64,000 bases of DNA from Enterovibrio paralichthyis (GCF_019209835.1 NZ_JAHUTS010000008.1:62001-126000), one strand, 5' to 3'; shown: positions 1 to 8,403, counted from the stretch's first letter. Numbers and translations are program-made. The notes: generated by a model from the letters alone, not told the origin.

Positions 1-57
1 ATGGCCCAATACGGTGAGTCTCACCACGTTCCAAGAAACGACGCCATTATTTTCTAA
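1..57 (+). CDS. C-terminal 18 codons of a plus-strand gene, probably flgP
   Basis: An open frame runs from the window edge to a TAA at 55-57 and ends in the residues NDAIIF. A strong terminator follows within 12 bases, which supports a real gene end. In Vibrionaceae the flgO-flgP outer-membrane lipoprotein genes converge on flgN, so this is most likely the FlgP tail. FlgP takes part in the outer-membrane-associated rings of the sheathed polar flagellum. The first three bases happen to be ATG, but this is probably an internal methionine of a truncated gene. Too few residues are visible to prove the identity; it rests on position. Confidence 0.45.
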   Translation: MAQYGESHHVPRNDAIIF

Positions 58-68
58 TCCCCAAATAA

Positions 69-93
69 CAAAACGCAGCCAGGCTGCGTTTTG
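69..93. terminator. Bidirectional intrinsic terminator
   Basis: A perfect inverted repeat, CAAAACGCAGCC at 69-80 and GGCTGCGTTTTG at 82-93, sits between the ends of two convergent genes. The A-rich left arm and T-rich right arm give a U-tract in either direction, so it probably ends both the upstream plus-strand gene and the flgMN transcript. Confidence 0.85.
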
Positions 94-124
94 TTTGAAT
101 TCTTTTGTGTTAACCAGAAACAAG

Positions 125-556
125 TCAGGCTTTGACGTTGGTACCCAGTGTGCGGCTTCCTGAGGCCTGACCTTCACTGTCATAGGTCATTTCACTTTTT
201 CCTGTCGCTTCCTGGAACAGGTTGCGAAGCTTGTGCATGCTCAAATGGGCACGCTGCAATACCACGCCGTTGGCTTCATTAAGCTGCTGGCATTTCTCTA
301 ATTCGGTTTTTATTGCCTGTATGGCTGCTTTTGTATCGTCAGAAGGGGCTTGGATTTCAGGACAGCGGGCGAGTTTGGCGTCTCGCAACTGAATGGCTTG
401 GATTAGGTTAAGCTTTTGCTTAGCGCATGCTTCGATGGCAGAAGCCTTTCGTGACGCGATAGCGTCCGTTTCGCTTTCCAAAAGCGAAAACAGCGCTGCG
501 ATTTCATCGGCCTGTTGCTGTAAAAGTGCGTCAAATGACAAAGGTTGGTCAGTCAT
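125..556 (-). CDS. flgN: FlgN, export chaperone for hook-filament junction proteins
   Basis: This 143-residue protein has the FlgN size and character: almost wholly helical, with a long N-terminal amphipathic helix rich in Gln, Glu and Leu and a second helix near residues 75-115. FlgN is a cytoplasmic type III chaperone that escorts FlgK and FlgL to the export gate. It is the last gene of a minus-strand flgM-flgN unit, 9 bases after flgM, and ends against the bidirectional terminator. The start at 556 is the first ATG after the flgM stop. Sequence conservation is low in this family, so the call rests on order plus composition. Confidence 0.85.
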   Translation of the reverse strand: MTDQPLSFDALLQQQADEIAALFSLLESETDAIASRKASAIEACAKQKLNLIQAIQLRDAKLARCPEIQAPSDDTKAAIQAIKTELEKCQQLNEANGVVLQRAHLSMHKLRNLFQEATGKSEMTYDSEGQASGSRTLGTNVKA

Positions 557-565
557 GGCCTTTTA

Positions 566-880
566 CTATAAACCGTGCAGCTCATCTTCATGCTTGATGA
601 TATTTGCTGCTAATCGATCAGCATCCACTTTGTAGGAGCCGTTGGCGATCGCCGCCTTGATAGCTGCAACTTTTGCGCTGTCGAAATGTGCTTCGCTCGC
701 CATTTGCTGGTTTAGGGCACCTATCGCTTTGCTTTCATCGCTCATAGAAAATGCATCGCCGCGATGGTTGCGTACTTCACCGGCACCACTGGTTTCTGCA
801 GAGGTCTGCTGTGTTTTGTTGTGATTGCTTCTGTTCGTGTTTAACGGCTGACCAGAACGCAAATGATCGATACTTGCCAT
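566..880 (-). CDS. flgM: FlgM, anti-sigma-28 factor
   Basis: FlgM binds FliA (sigma-28) in the cytoplasm and is exported once the hook is complete, which releases the sigma factor to transcribe late flagellar genes. The 104-residue protein has an Asn/Gln/Ser/Thr-rich disordered N-terminal half. Its helical C-terminal half (about 60-104, with ALNQQM and then IKAAIANGSYKVD) is the family sigma-binding signature. A clear sigma-28 promoter lies about 40 bases upstream (921-947), so FlgM should be made under control of the factor it inhibits. flgN follows 9 bases downstream. FliA, its partner, is encoded at 48077-48799. Confidence 0.92.
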   Translation of the reverse strand: MASIDHLRSGQPLNTNRSNHNKTQQTSAETSGAGEVRNHRGDAFSMSDESKAIGALNQQMASEAHFDSAKVAAIKAAIANGSYKVDADRLAANIIKHEDELHGL

Positions 881-920
881 AATTAAGCCTTATTTCTGTC
901 CGAACCTTCTGTTGCTCACA

Positions 921-947
921 GTATCGGCCACACTTCTATGAACTTTA
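921..947 (-). promoter_or_regulatory. Sigma-28 (FliA) promoter for flgMN
   Basis: Read on the minus strand the site is TAAAGTTC, 11 bases, GCCGATAC. This differs from the enteric/Vibrio sigma-28 consensus TAAAGTTT-N11-GCCGATAA at only two positions. Transcription would begin near 914, about 34 bases before the flgM start. It lies inside the flgA-flgM gap, so flgMN can be transcribed apart from flgA. Confidence 0.85.
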
Positions 948-965
948 GCACTGAATTGAATAATT

Positions 966-1664
966 TTAGAATTTTACAACCACTTGACCGACAGAAGTGA
1001 TTGTACCATCGACAATTCTGTTCGATTTGCTGTTGCGGACTTTAATTTGTTCACCGAGAGCACCGTCACTTAAAGCGGTGCCTTTTGCAATAATATTCAA
1101 GCCGTTACCAGTGGCTGTGATCACTACCTCATCATTGCGGCAGACCATACAGATGTCATTTCCGTTAATGGGCTCGCCAATCCCGACAGCACGCTTAACC
1201 CGAGCGCCAATAAGGGTGGAATTGTCGGTATAAACCTGACCCCGCTGGAAGCGGGCATCAACCAGTTGAACGATAAGATCATCGCCAGCCAGGGTAATTC
1301 CCCGATCGAGAGGGCGCTTGGCAACCACGACAGGCGTAAGCAAGCGGATCTGCACCGGTACATAAACTTGCCAGTTATCCTCTTCGCAGCTCACCATCAC
1401 TGTGACACTTTTATTCAGGGTCTGCCGGCCGGGGACGTCGACGTTCAATGGTGAGGGGCAGTCAGACAGTTGCAGGCGGCTGTCGAGATTTCCCGGTACC
1501 ACTTGAAGTTCACCGTATTCTGGGGGCGAGATAAGGCTTTCTACATGTCGCTTTGCAGCTTCTTTTACAGCTTCAAGTTGACTTGTTGGAGCAGCGGCTA
1601 TAATTGAGCTAAAGCTACAAAGAAATGTGCCGATAAAGATCCAGGCTAATCGCTGATAACACAT
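966..1664 (-). CDS. flgA: FlgA, periplasmic chaperone for P-ring assembly
   Basis: FlgA helps FlgI subunits form the P ring in the periplasm. The 232-residue protein starts with a Sec signal peptide (hydrophobic core at about residues 8-22, AAA-type cleavage region near 23-25). It then has the SAF-type C-terminal domain, recognisable from VVVAKRPLDRGITLAGDDL (around 110-130) and the closing region with GQVVVKF. It is the first minus-strand gene facing away from cheV, 85 bases before flgM. A sigma-54-type promoter is visible 47 bases upstream of the start (1711-1725). Length is normal for gammaproteobacterial FlgA. Confidence 0.93.
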   Translation of the reverse strand: MCYQRLAWIFIGTFLCSFSSIIAAAPTSQLEAVKEAAKRHVESLISPPEYGELQVVPGNLDSRLQLSDCPSPLNVDVPGRQTLNKSVTVMVSCEEDNWQVYVPVQIRLLTPVVVAKRPLDRGITLAGDDLIVQLVDARFQRGQVYTDNSTLIGARVKRAVGIGEPINGNDICMVCRNDEVVITATGNGLNIIAKGTALSDGALGEQIKVRNSKSNRIVDGTITSVGQVVVKF

Positions 1665-1710
1665 ATGTCACAAATCTGGTTAGTGTGGTGAATTTAGCTG
1701 CAGTCTCCCT

Positions 1711-1725
1711 ACAATTCGCATGCCA
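1711..1725 (-). promoter_or_regulatory. Sigma-54-type promoter for flgA
   Basis: On the minus strand the element reads TGGCAT, 5 bases, TTGT. The invariant GG and G are 12 bases apart, as sigma-54 requires; the last -12 base is T instead of C. Predicted transcription start is near 1700, giving a leader of about 35 bases to flgA. Confidence 0.6.
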
Positions 1726-1794
1726 ACATAAGCATGCGGTCTAGGCGCTCGCTGCAATACGATAACAAAAACAGGGCAATATGGAGTTTATCTT

Positions 1795-2736
1795 ATGTCG
1801 GGGATTCTTGATACGGTCAATCAACGCACCCAATTGGTGGGGCAAAACCGCCTCGAGTTGTTGACCTTTCGTTTAATGCGAAACCAGCGTTACGGCATTA
1901 ACGTGTTTAAAGTAAAAGAAGTACTCCAGTGTCCAAAACTGACATCGATGCCAAATTTGCACCCACTGGTGAAAGGTGTGGCGCATATTCGAGGGCAAAC
2001 TATTTCCGTCATTGACATGAGCCTTGCCACTGGTGGCCTACCAATCACCGACCCTGAAAACCGCTTCATTATCATCTCTGAGTTTAACCGCTCCACGCAG
2101 GGCTTCCTGGTTGGATCGGTGGAGCGCATTGTGAATATGCACTGGGAAGCAATTTTGCCGCCGCCAAGTGGTACGGGCAGTTCCAACTACCTGACAGCCG
2201 TGACCGAAATCGAGGGCGAGCTGGTTGAGATTCTGGATGTGGAAAAAATCCTCAACGAAATCTCGCCGGTGAACGAACAAATCAGTGAAGAAGTGTTGTC
2301 TGAAAAACCTGTATTTGAAGAAGGCAGCAATGCACCGACTAAAGTGTTGGTGGCTGATGACTCAAGCGTGGCACGCCGCCAGGTTAAACGTGCGGTTGAA
2401 ACGATTGGTTATGAAGTGTTGCTGGCAAATGATGGTCAGGATGCCCTGAACCAGCTCAAAGCCATGGCAAAAGAAGGCAGCATTTATGACCAGTTGGCGC
2501 TGGTGATTTCGGATATTGAAATGCCGGAGATGGACGGTTACACGCTAACCACTGAAATCAAAAAAGATGCGAACCTCAAAGATCTTCATGTAGTATTGCA
2601 CTCCTCGCTGAGTGGCGTATTTAACGAAGCCATGGTTAAGCGAGTCGGGGCGGACGCCTTCATTCCTAAGTTTGACCCAGATGAGTTGAGCGGCGCGGTT
2701 ATTAAAGCGGTTAAAGGTCAAGACACGAATCAATGA
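1795..2736 (+). CDS. cheV: CheV, CheW-receiver hybrid chemotaxis coupling protein
   Basis: CheV links chemoreceptors to the CheA kinase and has a receiver domain thought to tune adaptation. Residues about 15-160 form a CheW-like domain (RYGINVFKVKEVL, then the VAHIRGQTISVIDM segment). Residues about 182-310 form a receiver with the acidic pocket VADDS near 186-190, phospho-acceptor Asp240 in ISDIEMPEMDG, and a Ser/Lys pair further on. cheR starts 4 bases before its stop, so the two are translationally coupled. A -10-like TACGATAA at 1758-1765 resembles sigma-28, but I see no good -35, so its promoter is unassigned. Confidence 0.95.
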   Translation: MSGILDTVNQRTQLVGQNRLELLTFRLMRNQRYGINVFKVKEVLQCPKLTSMPNLHPLVKGVAHIRGQTISVIDMSLATGGLPITDPENRFIIISEFNRSTQGFLVGSVERIVNMHWEAILPPPSGTGSSNYLTAVTEIEGELVEILDVEKILNEISPVNEQISEEVLSEKPVFEEGSNAPTKVLVADDSSVARRQVKRAVETIGYEVLLANDGQDALNQLKAMAKEGSIYDQLALVISDIEMPEMDGYTLTTEIKKDANLKDLHVVLHSSLSGVFNEAMVKRVGADAFIPKFDPDELSGAVIKAVKGQDTNQ

Positions 2737-3560
2737 CGAATATAGCGATAACAGACCAAGAGTATCGTGATTTCTGTAAATATCTCGAAGGTAAATGTGG
2801 CATCGTTCTCGGTGACAGTAAGCAGTATCTGGTACGAAGCCGACTAAGCCCTCTGATCAGTCGATTCAAACTGGCCTCTATGTCAGAACTGTTCCAACTG
2901 GTTCTGACAAACCGCAACCGAGAGTTGGCGGTAGCGGCCATTGACGCGATGACAACCAATGAAACACTTTGGTTTCGAGATGCTTACCCGTTTGAAGTGC
3001 TCGCCAACAAACTGTTGCCTGAAGTGGCAGAAAGCCGTCGTCCAATCAAGATTTGGTCGGCAGCCAGCTCATCAGGACAAGAGCCTTTTTCGATTGCGAT
3101 GACGATTCAGGAAGTGCAGAGCAAAAAGCCTGGCTTGCTGAGCAACGTTCAAATCACAGCAACGGATATTTCTTCATCCATGCTCGAGCACTGCCGGGCC
3201 GGGGTTTATGACAATCTGGCATTAAGCCGAGGTTTGTCCCCTGAGCGCAGACGCCAGTTTTTCGAGGATGCAGGAGATGGCCGAATGAAGGTGAAAGAGC
3301 CGCTTAAACGCATGGTGACGTTTAAGCCTCAAAACCTGATGGAAAGCTACAGCATGCTGGGTAAGTTCGATATCATCTTCTGCCGGAACGTACTGATTTA
3401 CTTCTCGCCGGACATGAAGTCACAGGTGTTGAACCAGATGGCGGGCAGCCTGAACCCAGGTGGCTACTTGCTGCTGGGGGCGTCAGAGTCACTGACAGGT
3501 TTGACAGACCGGTTTGAAATGATCCGTTGTAACCCTGGCATCATCTACAAGCTCAAATAG
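2733..3560 (+). CDS. cheR: CheR, chemoreceptor glutamate methyltransferase
   Basis: CheR methylates glutamates on chemoreceptor cytoplasmic domains using S-adenosylmethionine and opposes CheB. The 275-residue protein has the helical N-terminal domain (about 1-85, ending NETLWFRD). The SAM-binding Rossmann domain follows, with IWSAASSSGQEPFS near 105-118, ATDIS near 144, and FDIIFCRNVLIYF near 213-225. It overlaps cheV by 4 bases (ATGA) and is followed by a terminator, so cheV-cheR looks like a two-gene unit upstream of the flgB promoter. Confidence 0.95.
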   Translation: MTNIAITDQEYRDFCKYLEGKCGIVLGDSKQYLVRSRLSPLISRFKLASMSELFQLVLTNRNRELAVAAIDAMTTNETLWFRDAYPFEVLANKLLPEVAESRRPIKIWSAASSSGQEPFSIAMTIQEVQSKKPGLLSNVQITATDISSSMLEHCRAGVYDNLALSRGLSPERRRQFFEDAGDGRMKVKEPLKRMVTFKPQNLMESYSMLGKFDIIFCRNVLIYFSPDMKSQVLNQMAGSLNPGGYLLLGASESLTGLTDRFEMIRCNPGIIYKLK

Positions 3561-3581
3561 ATTTGTCCCCTCACCGAATTG

Positions 3582-3610
3582 AAAGCGGCACAAAGTTTGC
3601 CGCTTTTTCT
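3582..3610 (+). terminator. Intrinsic terminator after cheVR
   Basis: AAAGCGGCA (3582-3590) pairs with TGCCGCTTT (3598-3606) around a 7-base loop and is followed by a T-run. It separates cheVR from the flgB promoter. The same GCGGCAA-type stem is used in the terminators at 6673 and 21225. Confidence 0.85.
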
Positions 3611-3698
3611 TGCCCGTTTTTCACCTTTTCGCACTGACTTTTCATTAATGTGCTGTTTATAAAGAAAAATTTCCTATTTATTCCTCCGTGCTTAAAGT

Positions 3699-3714
3699 TG
3701 GCACCCAATTTGCA
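3699..3714 (+). promoter_or_regulatory. Sigma-54 promoter for flgBCDE
   Basis: TGGCAC, 5 bases, TTGCA is an ideal -24/-12 element. Transcription should start near 3726, about 22 bases before the flgB ATG at 3748. This rules out a longer flgB reading from a GTG at 3688, which would lie upstream of the mRNA. Confidence 0.93.
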
Positions 3715-3747
3715 AAATTTCCGGTAAGAAAGTTTTGGAGGTGCCGT

Positions 3748-4143
3748 ATGGCGATATCATTCGACAAAGCGCTGGGCGTTCATCAACACACGGTCGGTGT
3801 GCGTGCTCAACGGGCGGAAACGCTGGCGAGCAACCTGGCTAACGCCAATACACCAGGCTACAAAGCGCAGGATCTTGATTTCGAACGAGCCTTACAAGCT
3901 GCAACTTCCGGGGCAAACTTTGGCCTGAGCCGAACTAACGAGCGGCATATCCCTGCCTCCTCGCAAGTCAGCGGCCAAAAAATGTATCGCATTCCAAACC
4001 AGCCTGATACTGGTGATGGCAATACCGTTGATTCACAGGTTGAACGTAACCTGTTTATGCAAAATGCCCTCGAATATCAGGCGTCATTGGATTTCCTTGG
4101 ATCCAAGTTCAAAAACATGTCCAAGGCACTGAAAGGGGAATAA
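3748..4143 (+). CDS. flgB: FlgB, proximal rod protein
   Basis: FlgB is a rod subunit joining the MS ring/FliE to the distal rod. The ATG at 3748 is chosen over an in-frame GTG at 3688. It has a good Shine-Dalgarno (TTGGAGG), begins MAISFDKALGVH as in the family, and lies downstream of the predicted sigma-54 start. The 131-residue product carries the rod/hook N-terminal signature ASNLANANTPGYKAQD near residues 28-43 and a C-terminal heptad helix (RNLFMQNALEYQASLDFL). flgC follows 3 bases after the stop. Confidence 0.95.
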   Translation: MAISFDKALGVHQHTVGVRAQRAETLASNLANANTPGYKAQDLDFERALQAATSGANFGLSRTNERHIPASSQVSGQKMYRIPNQPDTGDGNTVDSQVERNLFMQNALEYQASLDFLGSKFKNMSKALKGE

Positions 4144-4146
4144 TGG

Positions 4147-4563
4147 ATGAGTCTTTTTAATGTGTTCAATGTGACCGGTTCTGCCATGAGTGCAGAGTCA
4201 GTCCGACTCAACACCACATCCAGTAACTTGGCGAACGCGAACTCGGTCAGCAGCTCAGCGGCTGAAACCTACAAAGCGCGCCATCCGGTATTTGCCGCCG
4301 AGCTGAACAAGTATTCAGCCGAACAAGGCAGCAGCGTGCCGGTACGTGTCGCGGGCATTGTGGAAAGCCAAAAGCCGTTGCGTGCGGAATACAACCCTGA
4401 ACATCCAATGGCGAATGCTGAAGGCTATATTTTCAAGCCCAATGTGAACGTGATGGAAGAGATGGCAAACATGATCTCGGCATCCCGTTCGTATCAAACC
4501 AATGTAGAAGTGGCAGAAGCGAGCAAGCAAATGCTGATGCGCACACTACAGATGGGCAATTAA
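4147..4563 (+). CDS. flgC: FlgC, proximal rod protein
   Basis: FlgC is another rod component of the basal body, secreted by the flagellar type III apparatus. The 138-residue protein has the conserved SSNLANANSVSS motif near 26-37 and the C-terminal MANMISASRSYQTNVEV region that forms the rod coiled-coil. It starts 3 bases after flgB, and flgD follows after 17 bases with a strong ribosome-binding site. Size is typical. Confidence 0.96.
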   Translation: MSLFNVFNVTGSAMSAESVRLNTTSSNLANANSVSSSAAETYKARHPVFAAELNKYSAEQGSSVPVRVAGIVESQKPLRAEYNPEHPMANAEGYIFKPNVNVMEEMANMISASRSYQTNVEVAEASKQMLMRTLQMGN

Positions 4564-4580
4564 GGTAGGAGTGAGGCAAC

Positions 4581-5327
4581 ATGAATCCTATTGACGGTGC
4601 AGGCGGAGCAGGAAGCTATATCGACCAACTGAAGGCGTTGCAGGAAAAGCAGCGTGCAGAACGTGGTGATACCGGCGAAAAAGTCACTGGCCAAACCGAC
4701 CTTAATCAAGAAGATTTCCTGTCACTGCTGACCAAGCAGTTGGCAAACCAGGACCCGTTCAAACCGGTCGACAACGAGCAGATGATCGCGCAAATGGCAT
4801 CGTTCGCTACCGTTGACGGCATCGGCAAGATGAACGAGCAATTTGGCTCGCTGAATGCGGCAATGACCTCCAGCCAAGCGCTACAAGCTTCTTCACTGGT
4901 CGGTCAGGACGTGTTGGTTCCGGGTAATGAAGGTTTTAAAACTGCCGAAGGTGGCATTGCCGGTATGGTGAAACTGCCACAGGCACTGAACGACGTTATT
5001 GTGCGCGTTCAGAGTGAGACAGGTGAGATGTTGCGATCATTCAGTCTTGGCGCGATGTCCCCGGGTGACCACCGTGTTGAGTGGGACGGCAAAGACGACA
5101 ACGGCAATCCACTGCCGCAAGGCAATTACAACATTAACGTAAGTGGCAACATTGACGGTAAATCTCAGGATCTTGAGCTTTCTACCTATGCCAACGTAAA
5201 CAGTGTTCTGTTGGGGAATGGTGACGGTAACGTGATGCTAAACATCGCGGGTTACGCTTCTCCGGTCAAACTCTCTGAAGTGCTGGAAGTGGGTAAATCC
5301 AATCTCAGCAACGTGAGCAAGAGCTAA
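4581..5327 (+). CDS. flgD: FlgD, hook-capping scaffold protein
   Basis: FlgD caps the growing hook and is lost when FlgK arrives. The 248-residue protein has the FlgD N-terminal domain (LNQEDFLSLLTKQLANQDPFKP near 40-61) and a C-terminal FlgD Ig/tudor-like region, with GDHRVEWDGKDDNGNPLPQG near 155-174. It is placed between the rod genes and flgE, and a TAAGGTAGGAG-type ribosome-binding region precedes the ATG. Confidence 0.95.
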   Translation: MNPIDGAGGAGSYIDQLKALQEKQRAERGDTGEKVTGQTDLNQEDFLSLLTKQLANQDPFKPVDNEQMIAQMASFATVDGIGKMNEQFGSLNAAMTSSQALQASSLVGQDVLVPGNEGFKTAEGGIAGMVKLPQALNDVIVRVQSETGEMLRSFSLGAMSPGDHRVEWDGKDDNGNPLPQGNYNINVSGNIDGKSQDLELSTYANVNSVLLGNGDGNVMLNIAGYASPVKLSEVLEVGKSNLSNVSKS

Positions 5328-5348
5328 AAGGACAGAGGAGTTCCAGCA

Positions 5349-6656
5349 ATGGCTTTGAATATCGCACTGAGTGGCCTGGCGGCAGCTCAAAAAGACATGA
5401 ACACCACCAGTAACAACATTGCAAACGCCAACACCTTTGGTTTTAAGGAATCGCGTGCTGAGTTTGGTGATGTGTATTCAGCGTCGATCTTCTCGAACGC
5501 AAAAACCACAACCGGTAGCGGTGTACAAACCTCTATCGTGGCGCAGCAGTTCCACGAAGGTTCGAGCATCTATACCAACAACCCGTTGGATTTGCGTATC
5601 AGTGGTAACGGTTACTTCGCGGTCGCGAACGACAAGCTGGCAACGCAGGATAACTTCCTGACCCGTAACGGCGCGTTCCACCTCGATAAAAACAACAACA
5701 TCGTTAACTCTGAAGGCCAGTTCCTTTTGGGCTACAACGTAGATAATGAAACCCTGCAGGTGGGATCGTTCGAGCCAAAAGCGCTGAACGTACCGGATCA
5801 ATTCGGTCAGCCACGTGCGTCAGAAAACGTAGAAGTGGGCCTGAACCTGCCAGCGGGTGGTGATGAAAAAGACCCGGCGTTGTTTAATCCTGAAGATCCG
5901 GATACCTATAACAAAGCAACATCGGCCACAATCTTCGACTCACTGGGCCAGCCATACAAACTGACCACTTACTATGTGAAAGACAACACCACGCCAAACA
6001 AATGGGCGGTTTACTATACGGCGACCGATCCAACAGGTGAGAAACCACTGAGCCTGGCGGCCGGTGAATTTACCAACGCCGCAGGCCAGGTGGGTCATTC
6101 TATCCAGTTCAATGCGGATGGCTCACTGGATTCTATCAACGGCGGCAACCCAATCCAGACCGTGGAGTTTGGCCCGAACGGTGCCGGCCTTGAAATGAAT
6201 GGCGCGGACGGTGCACAGGCACTAACCATCAATTTCGATGAACCAACGCAATACGCATCACCATTTGAAATGCGTAAGTTTACGGAAGATGGCGCAACAA
6301 CCGGTTACCTGGCTAAAGTGGATATCGACCCGAAAGGTACCATTATGGCGACCTACAGTAACGGTGAGAACGTTGCCTTGGGCCGTGTTGCCATGGTTCG
6401 TGTGTCTAACCAGCAAGGTATGTCGCAAGCGGGTAATACCCAGTGGAAAGTGACGCAGCAATCCGGTGAAGCGGTTTGGGGTGAAGCAATGCTGGGCGCA
6501 TTCGGTAAGATCAAAAGCGGTACTATCGAGCAATCCAACATCGACATGACCCAGGAGCTGGTGGATTTGATCACCGCCCAGCGTAACTTCCAGGCTAACT
6601 CCCGCTCACTGGAAGTCGGCAACCAGATGCAACAGACTATCCTGCAGATCCGTTAA
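5349..6656 (+). CDS. flgE: FlgE, flagellar hook subunit
   Basis: FlgE polymerises into the curved hook that acts as universal joint. The 435-residue protein starts MALNIALSGLAAAQKDMNTT with the NNIANANTFGFKESRAEF rod/hook signature. It has the FlgE D2-type insert in the middle and ends with the flagellar C-terminal helix (MTQELVDLITAQRNFQANSRSL, residues about 398-419). A terminator follows at 6673, closing the flgBCDE transcription unit. GAGG precedes the ATG at a normal distance. Confidence 0.96.
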   Translation: MALNIALSGLAAAQKDMNTTSNNIANANTFGFKESRAEFGDVYSASIFSNAKTTTGSGVQTSIVAQQFHEGSSIYTNNPLDLRISGNGYFAVANDKLATQDNFLTRNGAFHLDKNNNIVNSEGQFLLGYNVDNETLQVGSFEPKALNVPDQFGQPRASENVEVGLNLPAGGDEKDPALFNPEDPDTYNKATSATIFDSLGQPYKLTTYYVKDNTTPNKWAVYYTATDPTGEKPLSLAAGEFTNAAGQVGHSIQFNADGSLDSINGGNPIQTVEFGPNGAGLEMNGADGAQALTINFDEPTQYASPFEMRKFTEDGATTGYLAKVDIDPKGTIMATYSNGENVALGRVAMVRVSNQQGMSQAGNTQWKVTQQSGEAVWGEAMLGAFGKIKSGTIEQSNIDMTQELVDLITAQRNFQANSRSLEVGNQMQQTILQIR

Positions 6657-6672
6657 TTTCGTTTCCGCATTG

Positions 6673-6704
6673 TTTGCCGCCCGTTCAGTGGGCGGCAAAT
6701 CTTT
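6673..6704 (+). terminator. Intrinsic terminator after flgE
   Basis: TTTGCCGCCC (6673-6682) pairs perfectly with GGGCGGCAAA (6690-6699) around a 7-base loop, followed by TCTTTT. It divides flgBCDE from flgFGHIJ. Confidence 0.88.
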
Positions 6705-6783
6705 TCCCGCTCATCCGCTATCTCCGCATTTATGATTGGTTAAATAACAGCCTAACCCATTGTAACCACTCGATCTTATTAAT

Positions 6784-6798
6784 TGGCATTCTTCTTGC
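6784..6798 (+). promoter_or_regulatory. Sigma-54 promoter for flgFGHIJ
   Basis: TGGCAT, 5 bases, TTGC with GG and GC 12 bases apart. Predicted start near 6810, about 24 bases before the flgF ATG and just after a terminator. Confidence 0.85.
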
Positions 6799-6833
6799 TT
6801 TATTTCTGTCATAAGCGACAGGAGAACGTCTAA

Positions 6834-7583
6834 ATGGATCGCGCATTATTCCTCGCCATGAGTGGCGCCAAACAAGATATGCAAGCTATGCAATTGCGGG
6901 CCAACAACCTCGCAAACGCCAGCACCACCGGCTTCCGCTCTGATTTGGAGCAAGCACGTGCTATGCAGGCATACGGTGAAGGTTTGCCAACCCGCGTGTT
7001 CAATATGACAGAGCGCCCGGGGTACAGCTTTGCACAAGGCTCCACCATTACCACCGGCCGCGAGTTGGATGTGGCGATCAAAGGTGACGGTTGGCTGGCG
7101 GTGTTGGATGGTACCGGTCAGGAAGGGTATACCCGCGTGGGTAACCTGAAAGTTGACCAGACCGGCATGCTGCAAAATGGCCATGGACACGTGATCCTCG
7201 GTGAACGTGACGCACCGATTATTCTCCCGCTACCTGTATCCAAGATTGAAATCGGTACCGATGGCACAGTGTCTGTTCTCCCACAGGGCGCGCCACCGGA
7301 TGCGATGGAACAGATTGACCGCATCAAACTGGTTCGTCCGGACAATGGTGCCCTGTTCAAAGATAAAAATGGCGTGTTCAAACCGATCAATCCGGCCGCA
7401 ACCTATGCCGCGGACGCAGGCGTATCCCTGCTGACTGGCGCGCTGGAAGGCAGTAACGTCAACCCAATCAGTGAGATGACAGGACTTATTGACCTGCAAC
7501 GTCACTTTGAAATGCAAGTAAAACTCATGAAATCAGCAGAGGAAATGGATCAGGCGTCCACCTCTTTGCTGCGCATGGGTTAA
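6834..7583 (+). CDS. flgF: FlgF, proximal rod protein
   Basis: FlgF is a rod subunit of the flagellar basal body. The 249-residue protein has the N-terminal rod motif (NNLANASTTGFRSDLEQARAM near 24-44) and the central FlgE/F/G-type domain (LDVAIKGDGWLAVL near 79-92). Its C-terminal helical motif is NVNPISEMTGLIDLQRHFEMQ. It is first in the flgFGHIJ unit and is preceded by its own sigma-54 promoter and an AGGAGAA ribosome-binding site. flgG starts 16 bases later. Confidence 0.95.
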   Translation: MDRALFLAMSGAKQDMQAMQLRANNLANASTTGFRSDLEQARAMQAYGEGLPTRVFNMTERPGYSFAQGSTITTGRELDVAIKGDGWLAVLDGTGQEGYTRVGNLKVDQTGMLQNGHGHVILGERDAPIILPLPVSKIEIGTDGTVSVLPQGAPPDAMEQIDRIKLVRPDNGALFKDKNGVFKPINPAATYAADAGVSLLTGALEGSNVNPISEMTGLIDLQRHFEMQVKLMKSAEEMDQASTSLLRMG

Positions 7584-7599
7584 TTGAGAGGGAATCAGT

Positions 7600-8388
7600 A
7601 TGCATCCTGCACTTTGGGTGAGTAAAACCGGTCTAGACGCACAACAGACCAATATTTCCACCATCTCGAACAACCTGGCAAACGCCTCCACGGTGGGCTT
7701 TAAAAAGTCACGCGCGGTGTTTGAAGACCTGTTCTACCAGAACATCAACCAGCCGGGCGGTCAGTCATCGCAGAACACTGAACTGCCGAGTGGTCTGATG
7801 CTGGGCGCAGGTTCCAAAGTGGTGGCAACGCAGCGCGTTCACACCAATGGTAATGCCCAGACCACCAACAACGCGCTTGATCTGATGATCGAAGGCGATG
7901 GTTTCTTCCAGGTGCTGCTGCCAGACGGCAACATCGGTTACCAACGCAACGGCCAGTTTACCCTGAACAATGAAGGCGTGTTGGTTACAACGGGGGCGGG
8001 CTATCCGCTGGAGCCGGAAATTGTTGTGCCACCTGATGCAATTCAGGTGACCGTCGGTACCGATGGTGAAGTCTCTGCAAGGCTACGTGGCCAGACGGCC
8101 AATGCGGTACTGGGTCAGATCACCACGGTTGATTTCATCAACCCGGGCGGCCTTGAGCCTATCGGGCAAAACCTTTACCTGCCAACCGGTGCGAGCGGAG
8201 ACCCTCAAGAAGGTGTGCCAGGGCTCGATGGTTTGGGCAGTATCCGCCAATCCATGCTGGAATCGTCAAACGTTAACGTCACAGAAGAGCTGGTTAACAT
8301 GATTGAAGCCCAAAGGGTTTATGAAATGAACTCTAAGGTGATTTCATCTGTCGACCAAATGTTGAGCTACGTGAACCAGCAGCTCTAA
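7600..8388 (+). CDS. flgG: FlgG, distal rod protein
   Basis: FlgG forms the distal rod that crosses the periplasm and outer-membrane rings. At 262 residues it has the usual length. It starts MHPALWVSKTGLDAQQTNI and carries SNNLANASTVGFKKSRAVFEDLFYQ near 26-50, the residues before which set rod straightness in this family. It ends with NVNVTEELVNMIEAQRVYEMNSK. It lies in a close operon with flgF and flgH. Confidence 0.97.
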   Translation: MHPALWVSKTGLDAQQTNISTISNNLANASTVGFKKSRAVFEDLFYQNINQPGGQSSQNTELPSGLMLGAGSKVVATQRVHTNGNAQTTNNALDLMIEGDGFFQVLLPDGNIGYQRNGQFTLNNEGVLVTTGAGYPLEPEIVVPPDAIQVTVGTDGEVSARLRGQTANAVLGQITTVDFINPGGLEPIGQNLYLPTGASGDPQEGVPGLDGLGSIRQSMLESSNVNVTEELVNMIEAQRVYEMNSKVISSVDQMLSYVNQQL

Positions 8389-8403
8389 AGGAGTAAAGCG
8401 CAG

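Noticed and set aside
3688..3747. A 20-residue N-terminal extension of FlgB
   Set aside because: It begins at a GTG upstream of the sigma-54 start site and reads through the promoter itself.
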